Source of the DNA: Aliihoeflea sp. 40Bstr573
GTDB taxonomy: Bacteria > Pseudomonadota > Alphaproteobacteria > Rhizobiales > Rhizobiaceae
Assembly (NCBI RefSeq): GCF_024105655.1
Contig: NZ_JAAAMH010000026.1
Location: 1 to 35,394 of the forward strand
DNA: 35,394 nt
Reading direction: 5' to 3'
Part shown: in pieces, positions 22,752-33,661 of the stretch
How positions within the stretch are numbered: position 1 is the first letter of the stretch
How the letters are laid out: each line of letters opens with the position of its first letter
Notes under the pieces: model-generated
The model's input: the letters and a program-made list of their open reading frames with translations, nothing else
Database searches by the model: none
What the model was told of the DNA's origin: nothing
Made by a program: the position numbers and the translations under genes

Positions 22752-25700
22752 TCATTCGGCCGCCGACAGCAGTTTTCGATAGCGCGTCAGCATTGTGCGC
22801 AGCGCCGCCGGCTTCACCGGCTTTTGCAGCACCGGCACGTCGAGCGCAGTGGCGCGCTCGCGCACGTCGTTCGAGCGGTCGGCGGTCACCAGGATGGCGG
22901 GGAGGGCATCGCCCCAGATCTGCCGCGCCCGCGCGATGGCCTGGAAGCCGTCTTCCTGGTCGAGGTGGAAATCGGCGAGGATGACATCCGGCGTTGGCAT
23001 CGCCGCCGTCAGGCTCGACAAGCGTCCGGCCGTGGTCACGCGGCAGCCCCAGCCTTCGAGCAGCTTGCGCATCCCGTCGAGGATGCGCGGCTCGTTGTCG
23101 ACGCAAAGAACCGAGACGCTGTCGAGGCGGATGTTGGAGCCGACCTGCGGGCGCACGTCGCTCGCCAGTGCCGCCTGCGGCGCTTCGGTGATGGGCAGCA
23201 GCACCGAAAAGCACGATCCCTTCCCCTTGACCGAATGGATGCGGATTTCCAGCCGCAGCACGCGCGCGATGCGGTCGACGATCGAGAGCCCGAGCCCCAG
23301 TCCCTGCGCCTCGCGCGCGCCGTCCTGAAGGCGCGTGAATTCGCGGAAGACGGTGTTCAGCTTGTCGCCGTCGATGCCGATGCCGGTATCGTGGACCTGC
23401 AGTTCGAGCAGATCGCCGCGCCGCTTGATGCCGACCAGCACCCGGCCCGTGCGCGTATATTTGATCGCGTTGGAGACGAGGTTCTGCACGAGGCGGCGGA
23501 AGAGGTTGCGGTCGGTATGGACGGCCAGACCGGTCGAAACGATGCGCAGGTCGAGCTTCTTCTCCTGCGCCAGCGGCTGAAAATCGGTCTGGATCTGCCG
23601 CAGCAGTCCGTCGAGACGGAAAGTGGTGTCGACCGGCCGCATCGCGCCGGTATCGAGGCGCGAAATGTCGAGCACGGCGCCGAGGATCGTTTCGACCGAA
23701 TCGAGCGAGGATTCGATATTGGCGACCCCGTCGCCGACCGGGCTCTGGCCGACGCTTTCGGCAAGCGAGGCGCAATAGAGCCGCGCCGCGTTGAGCGGCT
23801 GCAGGATGTCGTGGCCGGCTGCGGCGAGGAACCGCGTCTTGCCGAGATTTGCTTCCTCGGCCAGCATCTGCGCCTGCGCCAGTTCCTCGTTGACGCGGGT
23901 CAGCTCGGCAGTCCGCCGCGCGACCCTGTTCTCGAGCGTCTCGTTGACGCGCTTGAGCGCAAGGTCGGCCTCCACGCGCGCCGTGATGTCCGCATAGGTC
24001 GCGACCAGCCCGCCGTCAGGCATCGGATTGGACCTGAGTTCGATGATCCGTCCGGTGCTCTTCAATTCGAGCTGCCAGGGAGAGCGAAAGGCCGCTAGGC
24101 GGTCGATCGTCTGGTGGATCGTGTCGAACGTGATATCGCCGCGATCGGCCAGATGCCGCAGGATCTCGTCGAGCGAGACGCCGACTCGCCCCATGGAATC
24201 CGGCAGGTAGAAGAGCGAGCGGTACTGCCTGTTCCAGCAGATCAGGCGAAAGTCGCGGTCGAAGACGGTGATGCCCTGCTCCATCTGGTCGAGCGCGATC
24301 TGCAGCAGGTCGCGATTGTGCTGCAGCGCCTCCGATGCGTCGTCGAGAAGCCGCAGCGCCTCGCGCGGCGAGCGGTCGTGGCGCTGGAAGAGGAGCGACA
24401 GGACGAGCCGCGCCGACGAAGAGCCGACCGCGCTCGTCAGAAGCTGCTCGGAAAAGCGGATCACGGCCATGTTGGCCGGCTCCTTGCCGACGAGCGGCTG
24501 GCTTTGCTTTGCCTCGAAATTCTGAAACGAGCGTTCCGTCCGCTCGACGCCGAGATAACGTGCGATCGTGTCCTTCAGATCATCGACGGTGACGGCGGTG
24601 CGGAACCTGCGGAAGCTCGGCATCGGGCTGGTGTCGCGCGGCACGAACAGCGCCGCCTGGATGCGCTCCAGCGGCTTGGCCGTGCGCGACAGCGAGCCGA
24701 GCACGAAAAACAGCGCGTTGACCGAAAGGCTCCACAATACGCCGTGAACGAGCGGCTCGGCATTGGTGCCGAACAGCGATTGGGGGCGCAACGCCTCCAG
24801 CCCGAACAGGCCAAACTGGACGATCTGCGTGTCCGGCGAGACAAGCGAGGGCATAAGAAGCGTGTAGCCCCAGATCGTGATACCGGCGACCATGCCGATC
24901 ACCGCGCCGCGGGCATTTGCCCCGCGCCACACCAGCCCGCCGAAGAAGGCTGGTGCGAACTGCGCGATCGCGGCAAACGAGATCAGCCCGATCGAGGCGA
25001 GACGGGTGTTGTTGGTGATCTCGCGATAATAGAGGAACGCCGCGATCAGAACGGCGAAGATCGCCGCGCGCCGGATGTTGAGGATGACCTTCGAAAGATC
25101 GTCGCGCTGGACGAGATACTGTTTGGCCATGCCGCGCAGGAAGAGCGGGAGGATCAGATCGTTGGAAATCATGATCGCCAGCGCCACGCTCGCCACGATC
25201 ACCATTGCCGTGGCCGCCGAGAGCCCGCCGATGAAGGCGAACATCGCCAGCCAGTCCTGGCCGAAGAGAAGCGGCAGCGAGACGACGTAGAGGTCGGCGT
25301 TCTGTTCGGGACCGAGCAGAACGATGCCGGCAAAGGCGATGGGGACGACGAAGAGGTTGATGATCACCAGATAGGCCGGAAATAGCCAGGTCGCCGTGCG
25401 CAGTTCGCTCTCGGAGCGGTTCTCGACGATGGTGACGTAGAACTGGCGCGGCAGCATGATGATGGCGATGGCGCTCAGGGCCGTCATGGTGATCCAGGTC
25501 GACAGCGATGTCTGGAAATCGTAAGCCGCCATGGCGCGGGCGGAATTTCGGACCTCACCGATCAGTTCGCTCGGACCGCCGAAGAAGAAGAACGAGACGG
25601 CGATGCCGACCGCCAGGAAAGCCGCAAGCTTGACGATCGATTCGACCGCGACCGCGAGGATCAGTCCGTCCTGATGCTCGGTCGCGTCCGCATGGCGCGT

Positions 25701-26237
25701 GCCGAACAGGATGGCGAAGACGGCGAGGAGGAATGTGACGATCAGCGAGATGTCGCCGAAGACGAAGTCCATCACCGGCGGCGCGCCGTTGTAGTGCTCG
25801 ACCATCAGGCTGACGCTGCCGGAGATCGCCTTCAACTGAAGCGCGATGTAGGGAACCGTGCCCACGGCGGCGATCATCGTGGCGATCGAGGCGACGGCAA
25901 AGCGCTTGCCATAGCGGGCGGCAAGGAAGTCGGCGATGGATGTGATCTTCTCCGACTTCGCCAGCCGCATGATGCGCCGCAGCAGCGGAAAGCCGAACAG
26001 GAACACCATGATCGGCCCGATATAGATGGCGAGGAACTCGAAGCCGCGCTCGCTGGCCAGCCCGACCGAGCCGAAGAACGTCCAGGACGTACAGTAGATC
26101 GCCAGGCTGAGCGCGTAGATGTACGGGCGCGCCTTGCCCGACCCGAAGCGCGCGGAATGCCGGTCGCCGAGGCTCGCAATGCCGAACAGCAGCGAGACAT
26201 AGGCAATGGCGACGATGACGACCACCCAGCCCTGCAT
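22752..26237 (-). CDS. Transporter-linked hybrid sensor histidine kinase
   Basis: The protein has 1,161 residues. Residues ~1-520 are a sodium/solute-symporter-like membrane domain with about 13 helices (begins [20 protein letters not shown]). Then come a linker (~530-640), a PAS domain (~650-770: [20 protein letters not shown] ... [11 protein letters not shown]), a coiled coil, and a HisKA phosphoacceptor with the unusual H-box [20 protein letters not shown]. The ATPase domain has [22 protein letters not shown] and [17 protein letters not shown]-terminal receiver (~1040-1155) has [12 protein letters not shown] and the aspartate in [13 protein letters not shown]. The domain set resembles CbrA-type kinases with an added receiver. 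The transporter domain may move or only sense a solute. Confidence 0.95.
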   Translation of the reverse strand: MQGWVVVIVAIAYVSLLFGIASLGDRHSARFGSGKARPYIYALSLAIYCTSWTFFGSVGLASERGFEFLAIYIGPIMVFLFGFPLLRRIMRLAKSEKITSIADFLAARYGKRFAVASIATMIAAVGTVPYIALQLKAISGSVSLMVEHYNGAPPVMDFVFGDISLIVTFLLAVFAILFGTRHADATEHQDGLILAVAVESIVKLAAFLAVGIAVSFFFFGGPSELIGEVRNSARAMAAYDFQTSLSTWITMTALSAIAIIMLPRQFYVTIVENRSESELRTATWLFPAYLVIINLFVVPIAFAGIVLLGPEQNADLYVVSLPLLFGQDWLAMFAFIGGLSAATAMVIVASVALAIMISNDLILPLFLRGMAKQYLVQRDDLSKVILNIRRAAIFAVLIAAFLYYREITNNTRLASIGLISFAAIAQFAPAFFGGLVWRGANARGAVIGMVAGITIWGYTLLMPSLVSPDTQIVQFGLFGLEALRPQSLFGTNAEPLVHGVLWSLSVNALFFVLGSLSRTAKPLERIQAALFVPRDTSPMPSFRRFRTAVTVDDLKDTIARYLGVERTERSFQNFEAKQSQPLVGKEPANMAVIRFSEQLLTSAVGSSSARLVLSLLFQRHDRSPREALRLLDDASEALQHNRDLLQIALDQMEQGITVFDRDFRLICWNRQYRSLFYLPDSMGRVGVSLDEILRHLADRGDITFDTIHQTIDRLAAFRSPWQLELKSTGRIIELRSNPMPDGGLVATYADITARVEADLALKRVNETLENRVARRTAELTRVNEELAQAQMLAEEANLGKTRFLAAAGHDILQPLNAARLYCASLAESVGQSPVGDGVANIESSLDSVETILGAVLDISRLDTGAMRPVDTTFRLDGLLRQIQTDFQPLAQEKKLDLRIVSTGLAVHTDRNLFRRLVQNLVSNAIKYTRTGRVLVGIKRRGDLLELQVHDTGIGIDGDKLNTVFREFTRLQDGAREAQGLGLGLSIVDRIARVLRLEIRIHSVKGKGSCFSVLLPITEAPQAALASDVRPQVGSNIRLDSVSVLCVDNEPRILDGMRKLLEGWGCRVTTAGRLSSLTAAMPTPDVILADFHLDQEDGFQAIARARQIWGDALPAILVTADRSNDVRERATALDVPVLQKPVKPAALRTMLTRYRKLLSAAE

Positions 26238-26439
26238 GCCCGGTCTTTCCTCCTCCTTGTCCGTTCAGGCAACCACACGGCGTGCCCCCTGTCCATCGAA
26301 CTTGCGTCTGAGCCAGATGACTGTGGGGCCAGCGAAGATTGCAGCTTATGCGCGCGAAAGCTTCTGCTATCTTCCGCCATGTTGCGGCAACCGGCCGCGG
26401 CGTGCGCTCACTCGGCTCCCAGGCGATACGGAGGCTGCC

Positions 26440-26871
26440 ATGATCAAGGAATTTCAGGAATTCATAGCCAGAGGCAATGTGATGGATCTTGCCGTCGGCG
26501 TCATTATCGGCGGCGCGTTCGGCCTGATCGTCTCGTCTCTGGTCGACGACATCATCATGCCGGTCGTCGGCGCCATCTTCGGCGGTTTCGACTTTTCGAA
26601 CTACTTCCTCCCGCTCTCGTCTGAAGTCACCGCCACCACGCTGGCGGCGGCCCGCGAGCAAGGCGCGGTATTCGCCTATGGCAGCTTCATCACGGTCCTG
26701 ATCAACTTCCTGATCCTCGCCTGGATCATCTTCCTGATCGTCAAGGCGGTGAACAATCTGCGTCGGCGTATGGAGCGCGAGGAAAAGGTCGTCGACGTGC
26801 CGCCAGCGCCCCCTGCCGATGTCGCCCTTTTGACCGAGATCCGAGATCTGCTTGCGCGCCGGCCGGTCTGA
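26440..26871 (+). CDS. mscL: Large-conductance mechanosensitive channel MscL
   Basis: The protein is 143 residues from the ATG at 26440 after CGGAGG. The N-terminal amphipathic helix [20 protein letters not shown] runs into the first membrane helix ([20 protein letters not shown]). A periplasmic loop (~45-70) and second helix ([20 protein letters not shown]) follow, then the RRRMEREE charged cluster and a cytoplasmic helix ([12 protein letters not shown]). It forms a pentamer that opens under membrane tension to release solutes on hypo-osmotic shock. In this window it complements the osmolyte synthesis operon at 30071-34822. Confidence 0.97.
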   Translation: MIKEFQEFIARGNVMDLAVGVIIGGAFGLIVSSLVDDIIMPVVGAIFGGFDFSNYFLPLSSEVTATTLAAAREQGAVFAYGSFITVLINFLILAWIIFLIVKAVNNLRRRMEREEKVVDVPPAPPADVALLTEIRDLLARRPV

Positions 26872-26918
26872 CCCTTGCAGCCCGGCAATCCGGCAGGGCG
26901 CTTTCTCAGGGAAACCGA

Positions 26919-28085
26919 ATGTCTCTCGTTGATCACCTGCGCGGCGCAGCCCGGCTTGCGCCCGAAAGCGGCATCGTTGCCGTCGTCAACCATGGCCGAA
27001 CGAAGCCCGGTCTCATTCCGCTATGGGCAGGCGAGGGCGACAAGCCGACCCCGGACTTTATCCAGAATGCCGCCATCGAGGCGCTCAAGGCGGGCGAGAC
27101 CTTCTACACCTGGCAGCGCGGCATTCCCGAACTGCGCCACGCGCTCGCGCGCTACCACAAACGCCATTTCGGCTACGACTTCTCTCATGAGGAGTTCATC
27201 GTCACCGGCTCGGGCATGCAGGCGATCCAGCTTGCAATCGACGCCGTGGCGGGCGCCGGGGACGAGGTGATCTATCTGCCCCCTTCCTGGCCGAACTTTC
27301 CCGCAGCTCTCGGCGTCTCCGGCGCCGTGCCGGTTTCCGTTCCGCTCGTCCATTCGGGCAATGGCTGGGCCTGCGACGTCGACGGCATCGAGGAGGCGAT
27401 CACGGAAAGGACGAAGGCGATCTTCGTCAACACGCCGTCGAACCCGACCGGCTGGACCGCGGACCGCGAGACCCTGGAGGAAATTCTGGAGATCGCGCGC
27501 GAGCGTAACCTGTGGATCATCGCCGACGAGATCTATTCGCTGTTCTACTATGACGGCCCGCGCGCGCCTTCCTTCATGGATGTGATGCGGCCCGATGACC
27601 GCATCCTTTTCGTCAACTCGTTCTCCAAGAACTGGGCCATGACCGGCTGGCGCGTCGGCTGGCTGAAAGTCCATCCCGAATTGCAGCAGGTCTTCGAAAA
27701 CCTGATCCAGTATTCGACCTCGGGCACGCCGGCCTTCCTGCAGAAAGGCGCGGTGGCCGCGCTCGACGAGGGCGACGAGTTCCTGACGTCGGAAATCGCG
27801 GCGGCACACATTGCGCGCGACGCGATCGCCCAGCGCCTTCTCGCCACCGGCCGCGTCGACCTGACAGTGCCGCCGGGCGCGTTCTATCTGTTCTTCAGGA
27901 TCGACGGCATCCGCGACACGAAAAAGGCTGCGTTCGAGATCGTAGACGAGGCGAATGTGGGCCTCGCGCCGGGAACCGCGTTCGGGCCGGGCGGGCAGGA
28001 GTTTTTCCGCCTCTGCTTCCACCGCCGCCTCGATCATGTCGAGGAAGCGGCGGATCGGCTGGCGCGCTGGATCTCGAGCCGTTAG
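26919..28085 (+). CDS. Class I/II PLP-dependent aminotransferase
   Basis: The 388-residue aspartate-aminotransferase-fold enzyme has [20 protein letters not shown], the cofactor phosphate region [48 protein letters not shown] and the Schiff-base lysine in [20 protein letters not shown]. An arginine for the substrate carboxylate is present near the end ([11 protein letters not shown]). The subfamily suggests an aspartate or aromatic/branched substrate, but it cannot be fixed from sequence. It lies 47 bp after mscL and converges on hemA with a 4-bp stop overlap. Confidence 0.92.
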   Translation: MSLVDHLRGAARLAPESGIVAVVNHGRTKPGLIPLWAGEGDKPTPDFIQNAAIEALKAGETFYTWQRGIPELRHALARYHKRHFGYDFSHEEFIVTGSGMQAIQLAIDAVAGAGDEVIYLPPSWPNFPAALGVSGAVPVSVPLVHSGNGWACDVDGIEEAITERTKAIFVNTPSNPTGWTADRETLEEILEIARERNLWIIADEIYSLFYYDGPRAPSFMDVMRPDDRILFVNSFSKNWAMTGWRVGWLKVHPELQQVFENLIQYSTSGTPAFLQKGAVAALDEGDEFLTSEIAAAHIARDAIAQRLLATGRVDLTVPPGAFYLFFRIDGIRDTKKAAFEIVDEANVGLAPGTAFGPGGQEFFRLCFHRRLDHVEEAADRLARWISSR

Positions 28086-29362
28086 CCGCCGGCTTTGGCG
28101 GTCACCAGCGAAACCACCCGTCCGGACTGACCGGCCTGCGTCTCCGTGGGCGCGGTCTGGAAGGGGATGCCGAGCGCGGTCCACGTCTCCAGAAGCGCAT
28201 CCTTCAGCCCCGCGATCAGCGCATCCGAATGGAACGGTGTCGGCGTGATGCGCAGCCGCTCCGTGCCACGTGGTACGGTCGGGTAATTGATCGGCTGGAT
28301 GTAGACGCCGTGCGTGTCGAGCAGGCGGTCGCTCGCCTGCTTGCAAAGCTCCGGATCGCCGACCAGAAGCGGCACGATATGCGTCGAGGATGGCATGACC
28401 GGCAGGCCCGCCGCTTTCAGCGCATCCTTGGCCTGCTGCGCCTGGCGCTGGTGCGCTTCGCGCTCTACCTGGCTTTCCTTCAGGTGCCGGATCGAGGCGG
28501 TGGCCGCCGCAGCCAGTGCAGGCGGCAGGGCGGTTGTAAAGATGAAGCCCGGCGCGTAGGAGCGCACGGCGTCGATGACGGCGCGCTTGCCGGTGATGTA
28601 GCCGCCCATGACGCCGAACGCCTTGGCGAGCGTTCCCTCGATGATGTCGATGCGGTGTGTGAGGTCTTCGCGCTCGCTGATGCCGCCGCCGCGAGCGCCA
28701 TACATGCCGACCGCGTGCACCTCGTCGATATAGGTCATCGCGTTGTAGCGCTCGGCCAGATCGCAGATTTCCTTGATCGGCGCGATGTCGCCATCCATCG
28801 AATAGACGCTCTCGAAAGCGATCAGCTTTGCGCGCTCGATCGGCGCGGCCTGCAGCAGGCTTTCCAGATGGGCAAGGTCGTTGTGGCGGAAGATTTTCTT
28901 TTCCGCACCGGACTTCTTCACGCCCTCGATCATCGAAGCGTGGTTGAGTTCGTCCGAAAGGATCAGGCAATCGGGCAGCAGCTTGGCGATGGTCGAGATC
29001 GCCGCCTCGTTTGAAACGAAGCCCGACGTGAAGACGAGGCCGGCTTCCTTGCCGTGCAGGTCTGCGAGCTCGGCCTCGAGTTCAACCAGCGGATGGTTGG
29101 TGCCGGAGATATTGCGCGTGCCACCGGCGCCCGAGCCCATGCGGCTGGCCGCGTTCTGCATCGCGCCTATCACGCTCTCATGCTGTCCCATGCCCAGATA
29201 GTCGTTGGAGCACCAGACGGTGATCTCGCGCGCTTCGCCGTTCGAGCGCCAGATCGCGCGCGGGAACTCTCCCGCGATGCGCTCGAGATCTGCAAAGACG
29301 CGGTAGCGGCGCTCGGCGTGAAGCTGTGCGATCGCCTCGTCGAAAAATCGGTCGTAGTTCAT
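28082..29362 (-). CDS. hemA: 5-aminolevulinate synthase
   Basis: The protein is 426 residues from the ATG at 29362 ([20 protein letters not shown]). It is an alpha-oxoamine synthase condensing glycine and succinyl-CoA to 5-aminolevulinate, the C4 heme route of alphaproteobacteria. Motifs are [76 protein letters not shown] and the Schiff-base lysine in [20 protein letters not shown]. The next 116 bp upstream hold no gene. It ends tail-to-tail with the aminotransferase gene. Confidence 0.97.
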   Translation of the reverse strand: MNYDRFFDEAIAQLHAERRYRVFADLERIAGEFPRAIWRSNGEAREITVWCSNDYLGMGQHESVIGAMQNAASRMGSGAGGTRNISGTNHPLVELEAELADLHGKEAGLVFTSGFVSNEAAISTIAKLLPDCLILSDELNHASMIEGVKKSGAEKKIFRHNDLAHLESLLQAAPIERAKLIAFESVYSMDGDIAPIKEICDLAERYNAMTYIDEVHAVGMYGARGGGISEREDLTHRIDIIEGTLAKAFGVMGGYITGKRAVIDAVRSYAPGFIFTTALPPALAAAATASIRHLKESQVEREAHQRQAQQAKDALKAAGLPVMPSSTHIVPLLVGDPELCKQASDRLLDTHGVYIQPINYPTVPRGTERLRITPTPFHSDALIAGLKDALLETWTALGIPFQTAPTETQAGQSGRVVSLVTAKAGG

Positions 29363-29478
29363 TCCTGGCCCCGTTGTCGCGCGGAACATAGGCTCGCGCC
29401 TCGATGGCGTCACACCGACAAATTGCCACGCCCTAGAACGCTTCTAGACTACGCTTTTCAGCCAAAGGGCGCTCACAA

Positions 29479-29979
29479 TTAAGGCTCCGGCTCCTTTTTC
29501 GCAAGAACGGCTGCCGGAAGCAGAATGTCGGCCGCTCGGACGAGCCCGGTCACGATCGCCTGCCGCTCTGGCGCGGCCAGCGCCGCGAGCCGGCTGGCGA
29601 ATGCATCGCCGAGCGGCTCTGGCGCGGCATTGGCCTTGGCTGCGCCGGCGGCGGTCAGCCGGGTGTGCACGATGCGCCGGTCATGGGCGGAGCGATAGCG
29701 TTCGATCAGGCCGCGCTCTTCCAGATTGTCGAGGATCGTCACGACGGTAGCCGCGCTGATGTCGGCGTGGGCGGAGAGCGCGGTCGTCGTAACCTCGCCG
29801 AGTTCGGCGATCCCCTTCATCAAGACGAGCTGCGCCGCAGTCAGCCCGACAGTTTTCGTCAGCGCCTTCGATTGCAGGTCATGCGCCCGCACGATCCGGC
29901 GGATCGCCTTTTCTATCGTCTTCAGGTCGGAGCGAAGGAACTCCCGCAGGCCTTCCGCGTTCGTCCGGACATCAGCCAC
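29479..29979 (-). CDS. MarR-family transcriptional regulator
   Basis: The protein is 166 residues from a GTG at 29979 with GAGG six bases upstream; ATG at 30008 is the alternative. A winged helix (residues ~45-120) has LTAAQLVLMKGIAELGEVTT, SAHADISAATVVTILDNLEE and the wing RGLIERYRSAHDRRIVHTRL with the DxR motif of MarR proteins. MarR dimers usually repress the divergent operon and are released by a small ligand. Here the divergent operon is asnO-ngg-peptidase, so it is the likely regulator of NAGGN osmolyte synthesis. The signal is unknown. Confidence 0.9.
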   Translation of the reverse strand: MADVRTNAEGLREFLRSDLKTIEKAIRRIVRAHDLQSKALTKTVGLTAAQLVLMKGIAELGEVTTTALSAHADISAATVVTILDNLEERGLIERYRSAHDRRIVHTRLTAAGAAKANAAPEPLGDAFASRLAALAAPERQAIVTGLVRAADILLPAAVLAKKEPEP

Positions 29980-29994
29980 GACAACCTCATTAAT

Positions 29995-30025
29995 TTGACA
30001 TCTAATCATTTGACTTATAAATGAT
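29995..30025 (+). promoter_or_regulatory. asnO promoter with overlapping palindrome (possible MarR operator)
   Basis: TTGACA (29995-30000) and TATAAA (30016-30021) form a promoter-like pair with a short 15-bp spacer. A perfect inverted repeat, ATCATTT (30005-30011) and AAATGAT (30019-30025), covers the -10 region and lies in the spacer. It is AT-rich unlike the coding DNA around it. A MarR dimer bound here would block asnO transcription and possibly its own. Confidence 0.55.
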
Positions 30026-30070
30026 CGGAAATCAAAGTTCAATCGACAACGGAGGGTTGGAAAAACAACC

Positions 30071-31843
30071 GTGTGTGGAATTTGCGGAGAGATCAGGTTC
30101 GACGGCGCGCAGCCATCGGCTTTTGCCATTTCGAAGATGATGGATGCCATTGCGCCGCGCGGCCCGGACGGGTCCGGCCTGGTGATGCACAACAATGCCG
30201 CGCTCGCCCATCGCCGCCTGTCTATCATCGACCTGTCGCAAAAGGCCCGCCAGCCTATGGTGGACGGCGAGTTGGGTCTGACCATCGCGTTCAACGGCTG
30301 CATCTACAACTATCCAGAACTGCGTGCCGAACTCGAAGGCAAGGGCTACAAGTTCTTCTCCACGGGCGACACGGAAGTCATCCTCAAGGCCTATCATGCC
30401 TGGGGCGTCGACTGCGTGAAGCGCTTCCTCGGCATGTTCGCCTTCGTCATCCACGAGCGGGACACGGGCCGCGTCGTCGTCGCGCGAGACCGGTTCGGCA
30501 TCAAACCGCTCTACATCGCCGAGACGCCGCATGCGCTGCGCTTTGCCTCTTCGCTTCCCGCGCTCCTGAAGGCGGGCGACATCGACACCTCGATCGACCG
30601 CATCGCGCTTCACCACTATCTCTCCTTCCACGCCGTCGTGCCGCCTCCGCGCACCATCATCAACGGCGTCAAGAAGATGCCGCCGGCGACAATCCGCGTC
30701 ATCGAGCCGAATGGCGTGCAGAAGGACACGGTCTACTGGCGTCCGCCCTATGAGCGCGACCCGGACTATTCCCTCTCTTCCGATGAGTGGCGCGACCGCG
30801 TGCTTGAGGCGCTGCGCGTCGCCGTCAAGCGCCGCATGGTCGCCGACGTGCCGGTCGGCGTGCTCCTCTCCGGCGGCGTCGACTCCTCCGTCATCGTCGG
30901 CCTTCTCGCAGAACAGGGCCAGCATGGGCTGATGACCTTCTCGGTCGGTTTCGAGGAGGCGAACGGCGAAAAGGGCGACGAGTTCGTCTATTCGGACCTC
31001 ATCGCCAAGCATTTCGACACGAAGCATCACAAGATCTTCGTGCCGTCGAGCGAACTGATGGACGCGCTTCCAGGCACGTTTGCCGCAATGTCCGAGCCGA
31101 TGGTCTCCTATGACAATGTCGGCTTCTACCTCCTGTCGAAGGAGGTCTCGAAGCACATCAAGGTCGTGCAGTCGGGGCAGGGCGCCGACGAGGTCTTCGG
31201 CGGCTATCACTGGTATCCGCCGCTGGCGAATTCCAACGACGTCGTCTCCGACTATGCCAAGGTCTTCTTCGACCGCAGCCACGCGAAGATGGCCGAGCAT
31301 ATCAACGCCGAATGGCTGCCCGACCACGATCCGAGCCTCGACCTCGTCTCGCGCCATTTGAGGATGGCGAACGCCGATACGCCCGTCGATGCCGCGCTGC
31401 GCCTCGATAGCGAGGTGATGCTCGTCGACGATCCGGTCAAGCGCGTCGACAACATGACCATGGCCTGGGGTCTGGAGGCGCGTGTGCCCTTCCTCGACCA
31501 CGAACTGGTTGAACTCGCCGCGAAGATCCCGCCCGAGGAAAAGCTGAAGCAGAACGGGAAGGGCGTGCTCAAGGAAGCTGCCCGCAAGGTCATCCCGCAC
31601 GAGGTGATCGACCGCAAGAAGGGCTACTTCCCGGTTCCGCAGCTCAAATATGTCGACGGTCCCTATCTCGACCTGGTCCGCGACGCGCTGACGTCGCAGG
31701 CCGCGAAGGATCGCAACATCTTCCGCGACGACTACCTGCAGCGGCTCTTTGCCAATCCCTCGGATCATATCACGCCCCTCCAGGGCTCGGAACTTTGGCA
31801 GGTGGGGCTTCTGGAACTCTGGCTTCAGACCCACGGGATCTGA
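30071..31843 (+). CDS. asnO: N-acetylglutaminylglutamine amidotransferase
   Basis: The protein is 590 residues from a GTG at 30071 after CGGAGGG, so the mature protein begins with the catalytic Cys2 (MCGICGE). An N-terminal class II glutaminase domain (residues 1-~200: RGPDGSGLV, AHRRLSIIDLS, FNGCIYNYPEL) is followed by an asparagine-synthetase-like ATP domain with the SGGVDSSVIVGLLAE pyrophosphate loop and a late VKRVDNMTMAWGLEARVPFL block. In rhizobia AsnO amidates N-acetylglutaminylglutamine to the osmoprotectant NAGGN. ngg follows 2 bp later. Distinction from ordinary AsnB rests on the operon. Confidence 0.95.
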   Translation: MCGICGEIRFDGAQPSAFAISKMMDAIAPRGPDGSGLVMHNNAALAHRRLSIIDLSQKARQPMVDGELGLTIAFNGCIYNYPELRAELEGKGYKFFSTGDTEVILKAYHAWGVDCVKRFLGMFAFVIHERDTGRVVVARDRFGIKPLYIAETPHALRFASSLPALLKAGDIDTSIDRIALHHYLSFHAVVPPPRTIINGVKKMPPATIRVIEPNGVQKDTVYWRPPYERDPDYSLSSDEWRDRVLEALRVAVKRRMVADVPVGVLLSGGVDSSVIVGLLAEQGQHGLMTFSVGFEEANGEKGDEFVYSDLIAKHFDTKHHKIFVPSSELMDALPGTFAAMSEPMVSYDNVGFYLLSKEVSKHIKVVQSGQGADEVFGGYHWYPPLANSNDVVSDYAKVFFDRSHAKMAEHINAEWLPDHDPSLDLVSRHLRMANADTPVDAALRLDSEVMLVDDPVKRVDNMTMAWGLEARVPFLDHELVELAAKIPPEEKLKQNGKGVLKEAARKVIPHEVIDRKKGYFPVPQLKYVDGPYLDLVRDALTSQAAKDRNIFRDDYLQRLFANPSDHITPLQGSELWQVGLLELWLQTHGI

Positions 31844-31845
31844 TC

Positions 31846-33642
31846 ATGGCCCGCAGATCAGCGGCCGCCGAGCGCGGCCGCACCGACAAGGCCCTCGGGC
31901 ATCGCTTGAGAAGGATGCGAAACGAAACGATGAAACCCATCGCGCAGCACGACCCGGCGGCGGACCTGCCCAAATCGAACGCATCCATCGATTGCGGGTG
32001 GGGCAGGCTCCATTTCTGCCAGACCTACGAGGGCAACGAAGCGATTGTGGACGCGCTGCGCGAGGAGGGACCCGCGCGGCGCGACATTGCGTTCTACGTC
32101 CGCGATCCGCACGTGCTGCTCGCCATGGCTCCGCAGGAAATCTTCCTTGACCCCTCGCACACCTTCCGCCTCGACCTTTCGACCTATCGCTCCGCGCGCA
32201 AGCAGCCCAAGGGCTACTTCATTCGCCGCTTGTCGTCGGAGGCCGATGCCGACGCTGTCAATACCATCTACGCCTCGCGCAACATGGTGCCGGTGCGCCC
32301 GGACTTTTTCTGGCGCAACCGCGACAGCCGCTCCTTGACCTATCTCGTCGCCGAGGACGAGATCACCGGCGAGATCATCGGCACGGTGACGGGCGTGGAC
32401 CACAAGCGCCTCTTCAACGATCCCGAAAAAGGCTCCTCGCTCTGGTGCCTGGCGGTCGATCCGCAGGCGCGCCATCCCGGCATCGGCGAGATGCTGGTGC
32501 GCCGCCTCGCAGAGCACTTCGCCGCGCGCGGATCGGCTTTCATGGACCTGTCGGTGCTGCACGACAACGATCTGGCGATCGGACTTTACGAGAAGCTCGG
32601 CTTCAGGCGCGTTCCGGTCTTCGCCATTAAGCGCAAGAATCCGATCAACGAAAAGCTCTTCGCCTCGCCGCTCGCCGAATACGACGCGCTCAATCCCTAT
32701 GCGCGGCTGATCGTCGACGAGGCGCGCCGGCGCGGCGTCAATGTCGAGATCACCGATGCCGAGGGCGGCTTCTTTCGCCTCTCCTATGGCGGCCGCTCGG
32801 TCCACTGCCGCGAAAGCCTGTCCGAGATGACGTCGGCCGTGGCGATGTCGATCTGCGACGACAAGTCGGTCACCCGCCGCGTCGTCGAAAATGCGGGTCT
32901 CGTCGTGCCGGAGCAGATGGTCGCCGGCGACGACGACACTGCCCTTTCCGCCTTCATCGAGAAGCACGGAAAGATCGTCGTGAAGCCGGCGCGCGGCGAG
33001 CAGGGCAAGGGCGTGGCCGTCGGCCTCGACAATCTCGACGATGCGAAGGCTGCGATCGCCGTCGCGCGTGACATCTGCGACCGCGTCCTTCTCGAAGCGT
33101 GCTTCGAGGGTTCCGACCTTCGCCTCGTCGTCATCGACTTTCGCCTCGTCGCAGCCGCCATGCGCCGGCCGCCCTGCATCGTCGGCGACGGCCAGAACGA
33201 CATCCGCTCGCTGATCGAGAAGCAGTCGCGCCGTCGCGCGGCAGCCACCGGCGGCGAAAGCACCATCCCGATCGACGCCGAAACCGAACGGTGCCTTGCC
33301 GAGAAGGACCTGTCGCTCGACGACGTGCCGAAGGAAGGCGCGGAAATCGTGGTCCGCAAGACGGCCAATCTCCACACCGGTGGATCGATCCACGACGTTA
33401 CGGCGCAGGTTCACCCAAAGCTCGTCGACGCGGCGATCAAGGCTGCGCGCGCGATCGACATTCCTGTCGTCGGCATCGATTTCATGGTTCATTCGCCCAG
33501 CGAGCCGGAATATGTCTTCATCGAGGCCAATGAACGCCCGGGCCTCGCCAATCACGAGCCCCAGCCGACGGCCGAGCGGTTCGTCGATCTCCTCTTCCCG
33601 ATGTCCGGGCAAAGATCGGCGTCTCAGGCGCTCGGCCGCTAG
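31846..33642 (+). CDS. ngg: N-acetylglutaminylglutamine synthetase (GNAT/ATP-grasp fusion)
   Basis: The protein is 598 residues from the ATG at 31846; an in-frame ATG at 31930 would remove 28 basic residues. A GNAT acetyltransferase domain (~120-275) has LWCLAVDPQARHPGIGEMLV for acetyl-CoA binding and GLYEKLGFRRVPVFAIKRK. An ATP-grasp ligase domain (~330-595) has KIVVKPARGEQGKGVAVGLD and FIEANERPGLANHEPQ. The fusion fits acetylation and joining of two glutamines to make N-acetylglutaminylglutamine. It lies between asnO (2-bp gap) and the M42-type peptidase gene (19-bp gap). Confidence 0.95.
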   Translation: MARRSAAAERGRTDKALGHRLRRMRNETMKPIAQHDPAADLPKSNASIDCGWGRLHFCQTYEGNEAIVDALREEGPARRDIAFYVRDPHVLLAMAPQEIFLDPSHTFRLDLSTYRSARKQPKGYFIRRLSSEADADAVNTIYASRNMVPVRPDFFWRNRDSRSLTYLVAEDEITGEIIGTVTGVDHKRLFNDPEKGSSLWCLAVDPQARHPGIGEMLVRRLAEHFAARGSAFMDLSVLHDNDLAIGLYEKLGFRRVPVFAIKRKNPINEKLFASPLAEYDALNPYARLIVDEARRRGVNVEITDAEGGFFRLSYGGRSVHCRESLSEMTSAVAMSICDDKSVTRRVVENAGLVVPEQMVAGDDDTALSAFIEKHGKIVVKPARGEQGKGVAVGLDNLDDAKAAIAVARDICDRVLLEACFEGSDLRLVVIDFRLVAAAMRRPPCIVGDGQNDIRSLIEKQSRRRAAATGGESTIPIDAETERCLAEKDLSLDDVPKEGAEIVVRKTANLHTGGSIHDVTAQVHPKLVDAAIKAARAIDIPVVGIDFMVHSPSEPEYVFIEANERPGLANHEPQPTAERFVDLLFPMSGQRSASQALGR

Positions 33643-33661
33643 TCCCAGCAGAGGTTTTCCC

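Noticed and set aside
22824-25385. Two plus-strand open frames of 424 and 423 residues
   Set aside because: Both are opposite the hybrid kinase and show only charged low-order sequence.
27021-28970. 649-residue minus-strand open frame
   Set aside because: It spans parts of the aminotransferase (opposite strand) and hemA (other frame) and has no domain of its own.
30032-33612. 600- and 584-residue minus-strand frames opposite asnO and ngg
   Set aside because: They mirror well-defined genes; no motif supports them.
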